Below are positions 13,185-13,764 of a DNA stretch of 13,764 nt, piece by piece. How positions within the stretch are numbered: position 1 is the first letter of the stretch; each line of letters starts with the position of its first letter. Source of the stretch: Candidatus Poseidonia sp. (GTDB lineage: Archaea > Thermoplasmatota > Poseidoniia > Poseidoniales > Poseidoniaceae). Location: assembly GCA_023254365.1 (NCBI GenBank), contig JALRLQ010000042.1:1-13764 (forward strand). Reading direction: 5' to 3'. Both the position numbers and the translations under genes were made by a program. The notes below the pieces were generated by a model that searched no databases, had not been told where the DNA came from, and saw only the letters and a program-made list of their open reading frames with translations.

Positions 13185-13764
13185 ATGACCAAGGTCGAGC
13201 AATTGGCCGTGCACGAGCAAGAAACCTTGCTCGGCACCTCCCTTTCCCGTCGTTTTTCTCAACTCCCGCTTTGGCTGAGCCACCCTGCGAATATCGGCGC
13301 CTTTTACGGGTTCTTGGTTGGCTTGGCCTTGCTGTTGCCCTATGCGTTTGGTGACAAAGACAACGATGTCTGGGCCGTGCAGTGGGTGTTTCACACCTCG
13401 CTTTTGCTGATGGCGTGTGCCATCACGGGTTTTGTCTCCCTGTTGCTGGTCTCGTTCACCAAGCGGTTGCCAATGACGCCTCCAAGAACGCTTCTCTATC
13501 CCATGCCGTTTGTTGGCCTGGCCCTGCTCACCATCGACCGCACCGACCTCATGGCCATCCCAGCCTTCATTGTCTGGGCACTGTTGTTGCTGCCCGGCCC
13601 CGTTTATGTCCACCTTTCATGGGCGCCTCGCTGGCGCTTGCTGTGCATGATCGAAGACGGGATGGACCCCTTCGAAGGCATGGAAATGAAGGCTGAAGCA
13701 ACGGCTGAAGCCGAGGAAATGGTGGGCGAGGATGCTGAAATGCTCGAAGTTGTGGACGCGTTTG
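13185..13764 (+). CDS. Multi-TM membrane protein, 3'-truncated, unknown function
   Basis: 193 residues in the window, continuing past its end. Polar N-terminus (MTKVEQLAVHEQ), then four hydrophobic segments at about 36-56, 68-91, 102-117 and 120-143, then an acidic Glu/Met-rich tail from about 155. No family recognised. ATG 13185 is conservative. The frame is open upstream with coding-like sequence (PTNEAW), and GTG 13164 preceded by GGGG is equally possible. If one T of the run at 13117-13123 were absent, the gene would begin at ATG 13103 in a 4-base overlap with the previous stop. Its neighbourhood gives no functional hint beyond the membrane location. Confidence 0.7.
   Translation, partial: MTKVEQLAVHEQETLLGTSLSRRFSQLPLWLSHPANIGAFYGFLVGLALLLPYAFGDKDNDVWAVQWVFHTSLLLMACAITGFVSLLLVSFTKRLPMTPPRTLLYPMPFVGLALLTIDRTDLMAIPAFIVWALLLLPGPVYVHLSWAPRWRLLCMIEDGMDPFEGMEMKAEATAEAEEMVGEDAEMLEVVDAF

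Noticed and set aside
1..13764. CRISPR array, tRNA, rRNA or insertion sequence
   Set aside because: No regularly spaced repeats, cloverleaf-like sequence, rRNA signature or transposase motif seen by eye. A short tRNA could be missed without a covariance search.

Overview
The window is dense, with short intergenic gaps and fairly GC-rich coding DNA. It looks archaeal, most likely from the Thermoplasmata / Marine Group II (Poseidoniales) branch. Three starts (854, 4917, 7366) have TATA-like boxes at the archaeal spacing, two of them fitting leaderless transcripts. Shine-Dalgarno sequences are rare, many predicted proteins are acidic, and one gene carries a DUF835 domain, a family known mainly from euryarchaeota. 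The taxonomic call is inference; no rRNA or other marker gene is present.

Layout. (1) 1-2683, plus strand: 5'-truncated folD; a two-TM protein with an acidic tail that repeats the motif ELPDLDDLF; a PHP-domain phosphoesterase of the YciV/RNase AM type. (2) 2670-4917, minus strand: a PAP2_3/AUR1-like membrane phosphatase with an added C-terminal ectodomain, followed after 4 bp by tatC. tatC converges on the PHP gene with a 14-bp overlap. (3) 4986-6212, plus strand: a glycerophosphodiester phosphodiesterase-like gene. Its HRG motif is replaced by APA, and an in-frame amber codon separates it from a Trp-rich extension ending in a GHRGCGKT motif. (4) 6200-7366, minus strand: a citrate synthase of the eukaryotic (type I) kind with its own promoter. 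(5) 7467-11928, minus strand: a three-gene unit with touching or overlapping start and stop codons. It encodes a PATAN-like/DUF835 protein, a protein with a DnaA/Hda-like AAA+ core that has lost Walker A, and a CxxxCxxCC (YkgJ-type) metal-binding protein. (6) 12035-13764, plus strand: a DUF309 protein, a small two-TM protein, and a 3'-truncated multi-TM protein. No stretch over 300 bases lacks a gene.

How the genes fit together. folD (one-carbon metabolism) and citrate synthase (entry to the TCA cycle) are housekeeping genes. The PAP2/TatC pair acts at the membrane (lipid headgroup chemistry and folded-protein export). The best candidate for an undescribed system is the 7467-11928 operon: a pseudo-ATPase with a bacterial DnaA-like fold, translationally coupled in an archaeon to a PATAN/DUF835 protein and a cysteine-cluster protein. 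Its function is unknown; a regulatory or scaffolding complex is the most economical reading.
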